A DNA stretch of 43,816 nucleotides, taken from positions 1-43,816 of the forward strand of contig CAISOX010000105.1 of NCBI GenBank assembly GCA_903887235.1, written 5' to 3'. Both the position numbers and the translations under genes were made by a program. Positions 17,168-28,195 of this stretch are shown piece by piece. This DNA comes from an uncultured Alphaproteobacteria bacterium. Lineage in GTDB: Bacteria > Pseudomonadota > Alphaproteobacteria > Rickettsiales > Midichloriaceae. The notes beneath the pieces were generated by a model. It had not been told where the DNA came from and searched no databases. It saw nothing but the letters and a program-made list of their open reading frames with translations. Numbering within the stretch: position 1 is the stretch's first letter; every line of letters starts with the position of its first letter.

Positions 17168-18364
17168 ATGAATGCAGTAAAATTAAATTTAAATTTTCCC
17201 AAAGAATTAGATACAATATTTAATATTATTTCTGAGGCAGAAGGAGAGTGCAGATTGGTTGGTGGGTGCGTAAGGGATTATTTAATTAACAAAACGCCAG
17301 TAGATTTTGATATTGCAACAAATTTAGTCCCTGAAATAATAATAAAAATATTTCAACGAAGCGATATTAAGGTTTTTCCAATTGGAGTTGAGCATGGGAC
17401 TGTTTTGGTAATGATTAACGGATTTAATTTTGAGATAACAACATTAAGGAAAGATGTTAAATGTTTTGGTCGACATGCAGAGGTTCAATTTACAAATGAT
17501 TGGAAGGAAGATGCTGCAAGGAGAGATTTTACAATGAACGCTATGTCAATAACTCCAAATGGAGAGCTATATGATTATTTTGATGGTCAGGAAGATTTAG
17601 AGCAAAAAAAGATTAGGTTTGTTGGAAATCCAACTAAGAGAATTGAGGAAGATTATTTAAGAATATTACGATATTTAAGATTTTTAGGCTATTTTGGTTT
17701 AAAAAACATAGATAATGCAAGCTATAAAGCCTCTATAAAAAATATCCAAAACCTAACATACATATCTAAGGAAAGAATTAGGAGAGAGTTACTAAAATTA
17801 CTTGCATCTCAATTTGCCAAAGAAGTAATGATAAAATTAGTAGACGAAAATATTTTTCATTATATTGGACTACCTTCAATTACTATTAGCAGCAAATTAC
17901 TTCAAAAAATTAGCTTTAAAATTGATGATTCATTGGTGAATTTAGCTACACTATGTAACTTAAGCACCACACAAAATGCTAATAAAGTCACTCAACTGAA
18001 GAATAATCTACAACTCTCCAACAAGGAATATAAAGAGCTCAATTGCCTTACTTCATTTGCTAATCAACAAAAATTTACAGATTATCACCACTATAAGTAT
18101 TGGTACGAATATGGTAAAGATTTGTATCTAAGATTTTTATTTGTAGTGAATAATATCACTGAAATTAATGGGTATGAGAAATATTTACATGAAGTATTAA
18201 GTGGTGATGATTTTATTTTTCCACTTAACGGCAGGGATTTGCAAAATCTTAACATTGCTGGTAAGGCCATAGGAGACGCAATAAAGAAAGCTAAAGACTA
18301 TTGGCATACCAACAACAATATGCCAAATAAATTAGAGCTTATAAACTATTTAAGTAAAAAATAA
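17168..18364 (+). CDS. cca: CCA tRNA nucleotidyltransferase / poly(A) polymerase family protein
   Basis: About 399 residues of the class II nucleotidyltransferase family. The head has LVGGCVRDYLINKTPVDFDI, combining the G-G-x-V-R-D turn with the D-x-D metal pair; GTV and EITTLRKD follow. RRDFTMNAMSI and the RILRYLRF helix are the nucleotide-selection motifs. It most likely adds or repairs the 3' CCA of tRNAs; alphaproteobacterial members of this branch are CCA-adding, though PcnB-like poly(A) activity cannot be excluded from sequence. The ATG at 17168 is preferred to a GTG at 17147. Confidence 0.9.
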   Translation: MNAVKLNLNFPKELDTIFNIISEAEGECRLVGGCVRDYLINKTPVDFDIATNLVPEIIIKIFQRSDIKVFPIGVEHGTVLVMINGFNFEITTLRKDVKCFGRHAEVQFTNDWKEDAARRDFTMNAMSITPNGELYDYFDGQEDLEQKKIRFVGNPTKRIEEDYLRILRYLRFLGYFGLKNIDNASYKASIKNIQNLTYISKERIRRELLKLLASQFAKEVMIKLVDENIFHYIGLPSITISSKLLQKISFKIDDSLVNLATLCNLSTTQNANKVTQLKNNLQLSNKEYKELNCLTSFANQQKFTDYHHYKYWYEYGKDLYLRFLFVVNNITEINGYEKYLHEVLSGDDFIFPLNGRDLQNLNIAGKAIGDAIKKAKDYWHTNNNMPNKLELINYLSKK

Positions 18365-18549
18365 TATTTTTTTCAATTTGTTAACTAAATTGTAACACTT
18401 CATGAATATAATAAGAAACTTAATTAAAAATCTAAGAAAAAGTTCATATATTAAAGTGGTGCAATAAATATACTTAGCTCGTACACCCTCAGCAACTTAA
18501 CTTGCTTTAAAAAATCATTTACATAAACTCACGCATTGGAAAAAAAGAA

Positions 18550-21500
18550 TTACCCTCCTCTTTGAGCCCCTCTTTGAAATACATCTGTTTTGCTTGGCTC
18601 ATTAATCATAGCAGTGAATGGTCTTTCAGGCACCTCCCTCCTTTCAACACTACTTACTTTCGTAAATGATTCTGTTTGTGCTTTTACGAATTCATCTACA
18701 GCATCTTTTCTCACCTCTTGCTTTCGTACAAGATCATGATTGCTAACACTAGGATCGATTTCTGGGAAATATCTATTTTTATCCGTGCCTTTTATTGGCC
18801 TAAATTGAGTAGGTTGATCAATTATATATCCTTGAGATAGATCTTGGCTTTCTATAGTTGGGGAAATTTCTTTTACAGATAATTGTTTTTCATGGCTTGG
18901 TTGTTGAAAATAACTCTTTATTCCATCAACACTAATGTTATTCCAAAAAGATAATTTTTCATCATATAAATAGCCACATGTAAAACCAAAGACCCCGGCA
19001 GCAAAACTAGTATTTGCCATTATAATTGAGCCTGCAATAAAACCAAAGCTAGCTGAAACTGGATTTAGCATCAACACTACACCAACTGCAAGTGCAGCAA
19101 AAACAAGAGCGCAAATAAATTTATTTTTGGTAGGCCATATTTTTTTAAAGCTCTCTTCTCCCTTTTGAATGCTTACAGCATAAATTTCTTCCGGCCTCAT
19201 ACCAGTTTTTTTATCCTCATCATAGTCCTTAAGCTGATTATAAGCGAAAACTCCGCCATATAGTCCCCCAGCTGCTGCTCCACACAAAAGCGTCCCTGCA
19301 AACATATTGCAGCCACTTCCTAAAGAAGACAATCCAACATATGTTGCAACAGCTCCCAGACCAGTTAATGTCCCACCTATAATTTTTTTTGCGTAACTTT
19401 GCTCAGTAAAGCCGTCTTTAAGAATATTAACACCTGCGTAGGTGCCAAGTGCTCCCCCAACCATTAAACCTATACTAGATGGAGATATTAAACCGGTCGC
19501 AGCGCATAACGTTGCCGCAACAGGAATAGCATTAATTCCAGATTCCAAGCTTCCAGCTCCAGTTGCAATAGCAATTGCTCCTAATTCTGCAAGCTTATCG
19601 CCTAATTGATTACTAATATATCCTTGTTCTTTAAAATACCCATCTTTTATAGCACGTAATGCACTATCACTCACTAAACCTGCCACTACAGCGCCTGCCA
19701 TCCCTGTAAAAGGACCAGATAAAGTATATCCAGCACCACCTCCAATCACCGAAGAAAGCAAAGCGGCACCAATTCTTTGGCATTGAAATCTATCATTAGT
19801 ACCATCATCATTATTCTTACAATAACCATAAGCACTTCTACCAAATAATTGCTTCTGGATTAAATGTTGTTCTTTTTGAAGCTCAATTAGGGCTTCTGCG
19901 CCAATTGCATCTCTAAAGTTAACATCTAAAAGCAATGTATCGTAATCAAATTTCATTCCGGTGCAATCAGCTCTTTCCATATGGCACATTGGCAATTTCG
20001 CTCCAGATAAGTCCATATTTCTTGCCATCGCATCACTAAAATCACACGCTACCATTTCTGCAAATTTCGCATTAACCTGATTTAATGTCGCTTTTTGAAA
20101 ATTTGCTTTATAAGCTGATATATTCTCCAAAACCGCCTCAGTTAAATTCGCATTTCTGAGATTCGTTTCTGTTAAAATGGCTCCAGATACATCCAGTCTT
20201 TCTCCTTTGATGCTTTCCATAATAGCATGTGAAAAATCAGCTTGATGAGCGTGCACATCCTGCATATTCGCTTTTTGAAAATCAGCAAACTTTGCATTTA
20301 CATCATCCATTATTGCACCAGAAAGCTCTGCTAATTCTAACTTAGCTGATTCAAGATCAGCATGTGATAAATCTACACCTTTGGCTTTAATTTTTTCTAA
20401 AATAGCTCCTCTTAGGTTGGCATATTTTAAATTCGCATCTTCTAAGATCGCTTCAGTAAATTTTGCTTTATTTGCGGTAATACCTTCCATTACGGCACCA
20501 GTAAAGTCTGCATGCGAAAAATCACCCTCTAGTACTGCTTCTTTAAGATAAGCTTTTCTCATCTTTACATATTGTGCATCAACGTATCTGAGATTTACTT
20601 TTTGCAAATCTGCCCTATCAGCTATGGCCGACTTTAAACTTGAATGCTCAATATTCGATCCTGTTAAATCTGCCGAATATAGTAATGCTCCTTCAAAATT
20701 TGAGTTATTAAATCTGCTATACATCATTCTTACTCTTGGCATTAAGGCTTCTGTAAAGTCTACTTTATTGCCAGATATTCCAATTAAATTTGCATCTGTT
20801 AACTCAGCTTGAGCAAAAGAACATTCTTTTAGAACCGCTGTCTCAAAACTAGCACCTTTTAAATTAGCATTATTAAAATTGCAATTTTTAAATGTAGCTG
20901 AGGCAAAATTAACCCCACTTAAATCTAAATTAGATAGGTCTAGCCCAATTATAGTTTGATAACTTTTACCTTCATAAAAAAAATCTGCTACAGGAATTAT
21001 GAGCTTAGCCGGATTTTTCTCCTGAGCTTGCTTTAAAATGTCTTGATTTTCTGTTTTAGCGGATAAAAATTCATTAAATGAAGGTTTATTTCCACTATTT
21101 GAATTTACAAATTCTATATAATCTTTTAAATCCCCCTGCGTTGCCTCTAATCTAATTTTTATCGCATTCGCTTGCTCAGCATTTTTTGGTAAATATGTAG
21201 GGTCATAACTTGCTGTTTGTAGCTCAATTATGTACTCATTTGCTATGACAAATAAGGCGCCCTCAATAAGCTTTTCGTACTTCTTTTGAATTTCTTTAGT
21301 ACCCTCTTGAATCTCGGCATTTAATTTTTCCTGCTCTTTAGTTGTACCCACAAAGCTTCTCGCCCACGCAACATAGCTTTGATTAGATAATTTCTCTTTT
21401 GTGAAACGGCTTATTTCATCTTCACATTCAGATTTCAAGCGACGCTCTGCTTCTCTTTCTCTCTTAGTTCTTTCTATAGAATCATCAAAAGAATCATCAT

Positions 21501-22395
21501 AATCTTCAGGAGTTCTTTTATTAGATGGCAAAGGATTTTTATCCTCTGCTTCTATTCTAAATAATTTAAGCATCTGCATACTCTGTGCATCTGAGTAGTC
21601 TAATTTGACTGATTCCAACAATCTGTCGCCCTCTCCATCAGGTAATTTGCCATCCGCCAATAAGTAACCTCGGAATTCGCAATTTAATTTTGACCCTCTA
21701 AAATCAACATTAGATAAATCACACCCAGAAAAAATAACATTTTCGTTAAATACACAATCCCTAAATATTGCTCCATTAAGTGATTTGTAAAACCTCACAT
21801 TTGAAAATATAGAGCCAGATAAATCAGCGTTACTTAATTTTAGTGGATCTTGTTCATAATATTCTTCGATAAAATTTCTGCCCTTAAGACCTTTCATCTT
21901 ATTTTTATAGTCTGCCGATCTACTACTGATTCCCAATTCTTTGGCAATATCTTCTACATTGTCTACATATTGACCAACTATTCCATAATCCTCACTGATC
22001 TCTGCAACTATAATTTTCTCCTTATATTTCGGATCCCTACCTTCAAATATTTTTTGCAAATACTCATTTAAACTACCACTTGCACGCTCATCACCTATTT
22101 CTCCATTTTTAATTTTTTTATGCTCTACAACATAATTTATTAATAAATCTAAATTTTCCGGTACTGGCTTACCATCTTCTACCATTCTGGCTTGCACATA
22201 CTCATATATAGATCCTTGTGCTCTTTCATCTGCTTCAAGCCCAAAAGTAAATTTCGTTACTTCCTCTATATATTCATTAACATATTTGTAATAATCCTCT
22301 CCAAAGGAAATTTTAACAATTTCAATAGATTCATCTAATTTTCTACTTTCTTGCTCTAAACTTGCATAGGTCTGCTCAATTTTAGTCTTAGTCAT
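18550..22395 (-). CDS. Giant pentapeptide-repeat protein with a glycine-rich membrane region
   Basis: About 1281 residues from ATG 22395 (a TTG at 22407 would add four). I know no full-length family. Order, numbered from the ATG: residues 34-114, helical, with a duplicated element (DERAQGSIYEYVQ at 56-68, DERASGSLNEYLQ at 102-114); 187-240, a short pentapeptide block; 295-380, very charged and probably coiled; 485-835, a long pentapeptide solenoid of A(D/N)LxX type with a 30-residue super-repeat; 876-1145, several Gly/Ala-rich hydrophobic segments resembling glycine zippers; 1146-1281, a polar tail ending RGAQRGG. No signal peptide is seen. Pentapeptide solenoids form right-handed quadrilateral beta-helices, and some mimic DNA. 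Here the attached membrane region suggests a secreted or membrane-inserting protein. A type IV secretion effector is one inference. It follows ubiK on the same strand after 55 bp. Confidence 0.85.
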   Translation of the reverse strand: MTKTKIEQTYASLEQESRKLDESIEIVKISFGEDYYKYVNEYIEEVTKFTFGLEADERAQGSIYEYVQARMVEDGKPVPENLDLLINYVVEHKKIKNGEIGDERASGSLNEYLQKIFEGRDPKYKEKIIVAEISEDYGIVGQYVDNVEDIAKELGISSRSADYKNKMKGLKGRNFIEEYYEQDPLKLSNADLSGSIFSNVRFYKSLNGAIFRDCVFNENVIFSGCDLSNVDFRGSKLNCEFRGYLLADGKLPDGEGDRLLESVKLDYSDAQSMQMLKLFRIEAEDKNPLPSNKRTPEDYDDSFDDSIERTKREREAERRLKSECEDEISRFTKEKLSNQSYVAWARSFVGTTKEQEKLNAEIQEGTKEIQKKYEKLIEGALFVIANEYIIELQTASYDPTYLPKNAEQANAIKIRLEATQGDLKDYIEFVNSNSGNKPSFNEFLSAKTENQDILKQAQEKNPAKLIIPVADFFYEGKSYQTIIGLDLSNLDLSGVNFASATFKNCNFNNANLKGASFETAVLKECSFAQAELTDANLIGISGNKVDFTEALMPRVRMMYSRFNNSNFEGALLYSADLTGSNIEHSSLKSAIADRADLQKVNLRYVDAQYVKMRKAYLKEAVLEGDFSHADFTGAVMEGITANKAKFTEAILEDANLKYANLRGAILEKIKAKGVDLSHADLESAKLELAELSGAIMDDVNAKFADFQKANMQDVHAHQADFSHAIMESIKGERLDVSGAILTETNLRNANLTEAVLENISAYKANFQKATLNQVNAKFAEMVACDFSDAMARNMDLSGAKLPMCHMERADCTGMKFDYDTLLLDVNFRDAIGAEALIELQKEQHLIQKQLFGRSAYGYCKNNDDGTNDRFQCQRIGAALLSSVIGGGAGYTLSGPFTGMAGAVVAGLVSDSALRAIKDGYFKEQGYISNQLGDKLAELGAIAIATGAGSLESGINAIPVAATLCAATGLISPSSIGLMVGGALGTYAGVNILKDGFTEQSYAKKIIGGTLTGLGAVATYVGLSSLGSGCNMFAGTLLCGAAAGGLYGGVFAYNQLKDYDEDKKTGMRPEEIYAVSIQKGEESFKKIWPTKNKFICALVFAALAVGVVLMLNPVSASFGFIAGSIIMANTSFAAGVFGFTCGYLYDEKLSFWNNISVDGIKSYFQQPSHEKQLSVKEISPTIESQDLSQGYIIDQPTQFRPIKGTDKNRYFPEIDPSVSNHDLVRKQEVRKDAVDEFVKAQTESFTKVSSVERREVPERPFTAMINEPSKTDVFQRGAQRGG
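20100..20492 (-). repeat. 30-residue (90-bp) super-repeat in the pentapeptide protein
   Basis: Inside the solenoid the motif (G/H/E)-A-(V/I)-(M/L) recurs with exact 30-residue spacing, at residues 633, 663, 693, 723 and 753 of the protein. Each is followed by an acidic residue and then I/V. The copies are diverged in protein and more so in DNA, so this is an old repeat that keeps its register, not a recent expansion. Confidence 0.7.
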
Positions 22396-22450
22396 ATTAC
22401 CAATCAAAAAATTATTAACTTATAGTAACATTTGCGTTTTCTAAAAACAC

Positions 22451-22738
22451 TTATTTTTTAATAGCTTCAACACCTTTTTTAGTTGCTGCCTCTTTCTTTT
22501 TCGGTCTTTTTATCTCTGTTTTTTTATCTTTAATTTTTTCCAGCATTAATCTATTATCTTGGGCCAATTTTTTCACTACATCAAATTCTTCCCTTGTGAC
22601 AAAATTCATTTTCTTTATTAATTTTTCAATCTGCTGAGTTATATATTCAGCTATTTCATTTTTAACATTAACAGCTCCAGTGAATGTTGAACCTGCAAGC
22701 TTTGCAAGATCATCTAATATTTTGTTGTCTTTTTTCAT
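22451..22738 (-). CDS. ubiK: UbiK-family accessory factor (BMFP/YqiC)
   Basis: A 95-residue protein with the hallmark MNFVTREEFDVVKKLAQDNR segment of the BMFP (YqiC/UbiK) family at about residues 44-63, followed by a leucine-type coiled coil and a lysine-rich tail. In Enterobacteria UbiK is an accessory factor of aerobic ubiquinone synthesis that contacts UbiJ and lipids and forms trimers through the coiled coil. The N-terminal amphipathic helix (LDDLAKLAGSTF) is also typical. It is divergent from lgt (53 bp apart) and precedes the pentapeptide protein on the same strand. Confidence 0.85.
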   Translation of the reverse strand: MKKDNKILDDLAKLAGSTFTGAVNVKNEIAEYITQQIEKLIKKMNFVTREEFDVVKKLAQDNRLMLEKIKDKKTEIKRPKKKEAATKKGVEAIKK

Positions 22739-22791
22739 TTTTTCAAATATTGGTTCTACTTATGTAAATATAATTTATCACGTAAAAAATA

Positions 22792-23613
22792 ATGTTTGCA
22801 ATTCTTTTTCCAAATATTGATCCTATTGCTATAAATTTAGGAATCATATCTATTCGTTGGTATGGGATATCATACGTAATAGGAATTTTTCTTGGGGCTT
22901 ATATTTTGCAAAAAATAGAAAAAAAATTTAAAATTGCTAACCTTAATTCCAAAGATTTAGAAAATTTACTTTCATATATCATCATTGGCATAGTTATAGG
23001 TGGCAGACTAGGATACATAGCATTCTATACTCCTGATACCATATTAGAAGATTTTTGGGAGATATTTAAGATTTGGCATGGAGGAATGTCATTTCATGGA
23101 GGATTAATTGGAGTTATTGTATCTATTTGGATATTTTGCTTAAGAACTGGTAAAGTGTTTATGTCAGTAACTGACCTAATTTCTTGTGTTGCCCCAATTG
23201 GATTGTTCTTTGGACGCATTGCAAATTTTGTGAATGCCGAGCTTTATGGAAGAAAAACAGATGTTAGTTGGGGGGTTATCTTCCCGTATTCAGACTACCA
23301 TCCAAGACATCCAAGCCAACTATATGAAGCTATGTTTGAAGGCATAGTATTATTTTTAATAATGTTATGCGCTCTAAATTTTAGGCAATATTTAATTAAT
23401 AAAAAAACCATCATCACTAAACAAAAAAGTATTTCTGGATTATTAAGTGGAGTTTTTTTAGTTTTTTACTCCATTTTTAGAATAATCATTGAAATTTTTA
23501 GGGAACCTGATTCTCATATTGGATATATTTTTGATATATTTTCATTAGGTCAAATCTTATGTATCCCCATGATAATTTTAGGAGTTATTCTTATTTACAG
23601 AAAGAAACAATAA
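22792..23613 (+). CDS. lgt: Prolipoprotein diacylglyceryl transferase
   Basis: A 273-residue membrane enzyme that moves diacylglycerol from phosphatidylglycerol to the lipobox cysteine of prolipoproteins. It has seven or so membrane helices. HGGMSFHGGLIG with the essential histidine, GRIANFVNAELYGRKTDVSWG (the Lgt signature with its N and E residues) and RHPSQLYEA are all present. Clients in this window include the LppC-like protein and BamB, both with lipoboxes. Start at the ATG at 22792. Confidence 0.97.
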   Translation: MFAILFPNIDPIAINLGIISIRWYGISYVIGIFLGAYILQKIEKKFKIANLNSKDLENLLSYIIIGIVIGGRLGYIAFYTPDTILEDFWEIFKIWHGGMSFHGGLIGVIVSIWIFCLRTGKVFMSVTDLISCVAPIGLFFGRIANFVNAELYGRKTDVSWGVIFPYSDYHPRHPSQLYEAMFEGIVLFLIMLCALNFRQYLINKKTIITKQKSISGLLSGVFLVFYSIFRIIIEIFREPDSHIGYIFDIFSLGQILCIPMIILGVILIYRKKQ

Positions 23614-23679
23614 AAAGTTGCAACTAAAAATTGAGTGTATTACCTTTTGATATGTAACTACAAATCTATGAGAGGATTA

Positions 23680-23808
23680 ATGACAAAGACTAATTTAACA
23701 TCACGCATAGCAATTACCACTATAAATAACAATTTGGTAAAGCAATGGCTATTGCAAGTACAAAAAATTAGCATTGAATTGCCAAAGGCAAAACATATGG
23801 TGAATTAA
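23680..23808 (+). CDS. Small ORF before the DUF2063 gene, unrecognised
   Basis: An ATG at 23680, preceded by AGAGGA at a good distance, opens a 42-codon frame that stops at 23806-23808, one base before the ATG of the DUF2063 gene. The product is basic, has no cysteine and no signal peptide, so it does not resemble the bufferin/HvfA precursor peptides usually found beside DUF2063 genes, nor the C-terminus of a DUF692 enzyme as far as I can tell. The close coupling and the ribosome-binding site make it more than background, but it could still be a degenerate remnant. The rest of the gap after lgt (23614-23679) shows nothing. Confidence 0.35.
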   Translation: MTKTNLTSRIAITTINNNLVKQWLLQVQKISIELPKAKHMVN

Positions 23809-23809
23809 T

Positions 23810-24543
23810 ATGCATAACTTAAAAAAGGCATTTAAAAATAGCTCACTATTTAATGATGACACCAAATTGTTAAACATATTTTCTGAAAATCACAAAAAAA
23901 TTGAAGCATACGTCAATATATATAAGAATAATTTTTATGAAAATCTCACCAATACGCTGACCATTGTTTATCCAACTGTTAAAAAGCTGATTGGAGAAAA
24001 TTATTTTGAAAATCTATGCAAGCTATACATAAAAAATAACTTACCTAAAAAAATAATTTGGTAAATTATGGTGAAAACTTTGCTTCTTATATCAAATCGA
24101 TTCAATGGTTAAAAAATTTATATTATTTGTCTGATATTGCAAAATTAGACTGCTGCATGAATAAAGTTTACAATTCTAATAAACCATACAAAATTGAGAT
24201 TAGGAAGGATAACGTTGACTACTTCGATGATTTTAAAATCAAAAATTATATAAGATTTTGTAAATCAAATTATCCTGTTGATTTTATATATAAACTTTGT
24301 AATGCAAAAACACGAAATTCAACACTAATAAATTTACCACAAAGAGAGAGTAGATTAGTTGTATTTAAACAAAATCATATGGTTAGGTGTATACGATTAA
24401 CCCGCTTTGAATATGATTTTTTATTCAATTTCAAAAAACATAAAAAACTTTCAAATATTCAATATAAATACGATTTAGAAGATGACATGAGAGTGCAAAA
24501 AATTTTATTAAAAACCCTACGCCTAAAATTATTAACTTATTAA
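23810..24543 (+). pseudogene. DUF2063 (HvfC/BufC-like) protein, frameshifted
   Basis: Two adjacent frames (23810-24064 and 24058-24543, the second opening with TTG) together make one DUF2063 protein of about 243 residues. The N-terminal part has the hallmark YKNNFYENLTNTLTIVYPTV followed by KKLIGENYFENLC; the second part has VNYGENFASYI, then LSDIAKLD. HvfC/BufC/MbnC proteins are partners that bring precursor peptides to DUF692 iron enzymes that modify cysteines. The break is at an A7 tract (24047-24053): one extra A would join the frames and read P-K-K-N-N-L-V-N-Y-G. It could be a true pseudogene or one rescued by slippage on the A tract. No DUF692 gene is adjacent. Confidence 0.75.
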
Positions 24544-24579
24544 CGGAGGTCAACATGCGTGCAAAAAATTTTATTAAAA
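24493..24579. repeat. Exact 21-bp direct repeat
   Basis: GTGCAAAAAATTTTATTAAAA occurs at 24493-24513, inside the last codons of the DUF2063 frame, and again at 24559-24579, just after it. Both are preceded by ACATG within a few bases. The copies are 66 bp apart and suggest a local duplication of the gene's 3' end. Confidence 0.6.
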
Positions 24580-24629
24580 TTATTATCAATTTTACAAAGA
24601 ACATTGTCCTTACCCTATTCTTATTTTAG
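24555..24629 (+). CDS. 24-codon hydrophobic ORF with a perfect Shine-Dalgarno
   Basis: Directly after the DUF2063 stop is GGAGGT (24545-24550), then four bases and ATG at 24555. Such a complete ribosome-binding site is rare in this window. The frame gives 24 residues, basic at the start and hydrophobic afterwards, like the first membrane helix of a longer protein, and stops at 24627-24629 inside the 3' end of the convergent petA. In HvfABCD-type operons a DoxX-family membrane protein often follows the DUF2063 gene, so this may be its truncated start. That is inference from position and hydrophobicity only. Confidence 0.3.
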   Translation: MRAKNFIKIIINFTKNIVLTLFLF

Positions 24630-25170
24630 TATCGCTAATAAATTCATACGGTGGAATTGCTAAATTTTTAGGAGCTGGCCCTTTTCTAATTCTTCCAGAA
24701 CTATCATAATGCGAACCATGGCAAGGACAAAACCATCCGCCAAATTCCCCTTTATTTCCAATAGGAACACATCCCAAGTGAGTACATATTCCAATTGTAA
24801 TTAACCACTCTGCTTTACCTACTTTCACCCTATCCTTATCACTCTGCGGATCTCTTAGCTCTGATAAATTCACATCTTCTGCTTCTTTTATTTCTTCCTC
24901 AGTTCTATTAGTAACAAAAATAGGCTTACCCCTCCACATTACTGTGTGAGTATCTCCTTTCTTGATATTTGATAAATCAACTTCAGTACTTCCGGCTGCA
25001 AGCACTCCTTTATCTGGCTTTAAAGAAGTAACAATAGGTATCGTAGCTGCAACCGCACCTATACTTGCAACAGCAACTGCACTCATAACAAAAAAATCCC
25101 TTCTGGAGGACTTATCTTTGTCATCAGCATTATTTTCTGAATTTATTTTCTTTTGTTTATTATCTACCAT
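24610..25170 (-). CDS. petA: Ubiquinol-cytochrome c reductase iron-sulfur (Rieske) subunit
   Basis: The 186-residue Rieske protein of the cytochrome bc1 complex, which passes electrons from ubiquinol to cytochrome c1. The N-terminus carries a twin-arginine motif (SRRDFF) and one membrane helix (about 28-48), so it is probably inserted by Tat. The 2Fe-2S ligands are in CTHLGC (Cys129, His131) and CPCHGSH (Cys148, His151), with Cys134 and Cys150 forming the disulfide. The GxxxxxPAPxxLxxP tail is intact. petB and petC, often next to petA, are not here. It lies just downstream of the polyprenyl synthase gene, with 5 bp between. Confidence 0.97.
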   Translation of the reverse strand: MVDNKQKKINSENNADDKDKSSRRDFFVMSAVAVASIGAVAATIPIVTSLKPDKGVLAAGSTEVDLSNIKKGDTHTVMWRGKPIFVTNRTEEEIKEAEDVNLSELRDPQSDKDRVKVGKAEWLITIGICTHLGCVPIGNKGEFGGWFCPCHGSHYDSSGRIRKGPAPKNLAIPPYEFISDTKIRIG

Positions 25171-25175
25171 ATACC

Positions 25176-26023
25176 TCAGTTACTTAAATACGACCTGAAT
25201 AAATAGCTTGTAAAGCCCTTAAGCAATAATGACCTATTATCAAAAATATCTAAATGTTTCAATGATTCATTTACTAACCCCTTTAATAAATCTTGCCCAC
25301 CCTCATTTTCATTGTCTTCAATATCGTCTTTTATCTGATATGCTAAACCTAATTTTTGAGCAAACAAAGCCAATATATCAATATCTTTGCTGTTGGCATT
25401 ATTCATTATTGCTGAAAATTTACAGGAAGCGATGAATAAATTTGAGGTCTTTAAAATCCTTGTCCTTTTCAACTCTTCTGCACTATATTTTTGCACCTTA
25501 CAATTTAAATCCAAAATTTGTCCCAATAATATACCTTTAAATCCAATAAGCTTCGCCATTTCGTTAAATATATGAAGCTGAACTTTTGGATCAATAGAAG
25601 TATTATTGTCTGACGAAAGAATTTCAAATGCAAGCGTCAGTAACGCATCTCCAGTTAGAATTGCAGTGGATTCTTCAAATTTCTTGTGGCAAGATAAACG
25701 CCCCCTTCTGTAATCATCATTATCCATAGCAGGTAGGTCATCGTGAATTAGGGTATAGGTATGAATCACTTCTATAGCTGTAGCCAAATCAACAACATGC
25801 TGCGGTATAGTTGTAGAATATATGGAATTTGTTGCAAAAACTAAAAATGGTCTGATCATTTTTCCATCACCAAGTAGCATGTAGTTCATTGCATCAGTAA
25901 GAATATTTTGCTCAATTTCACTATTTTTTAGCAAAATTTTTGATATTCTATTTTGCACAATATCGGACGTTATTTTTAAATTATGCTCAATACCAAGATT
26001 TTTATCCAATCTACTCATAATCA

Positions 26024-26024
<1 letters not shown>
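25176..26024 (-). CDS. ispA: Polyprenyl diphosphate synthase, IspA type
   Basis: A 282-residue trans-prenyltransferase that condenses isopentenyl diphosphate with allylic primers, probably to farnesyl or geranylgeranyl diphosphate. It has GGK-like GDGKMIRP, the first aspartate-rich motif DDLPAMD (95-101) with RRG downstream, and the second one as DDIEDNE followed by GGQDLLKG. The two-residue insertion within the first motif (DDxxxxD) is that of bacterial short-chain FPP/GGPP enzymes. The ATG overlaps the ligA stop by one base (TAATG), so the two are coupled. Its product would feed the octaprenyl-type chain for ubiquinone and undecaprenyl phosphate. Confidence 0.92.
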
Positions 26025-28087
<2,063 letters not shown>

Positions 28088-28195
28088 TTAAATTGTTTTA
28101 ATTATTTATAAAAGAATATAACCACAATATCAATCATATCATCTCTAAAAATAAACTTTAGCTTCAAATAAGTTTCAGTATTATCATTATCACAA

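Noticed and set aside
18365-18400. CAATTT…AAATTG inverted repeat after cca as a terminator
   Set aside because: The stem is only A/T plus one C-G pair and is not followed by a T run on either strand in the right place.
18455-18470. GTGGTGCA in the gap after cca, as in the IS end
   Set aside because: Only eight bases match, the CTTTT part is absent, and no second copy or TTGACA is near.
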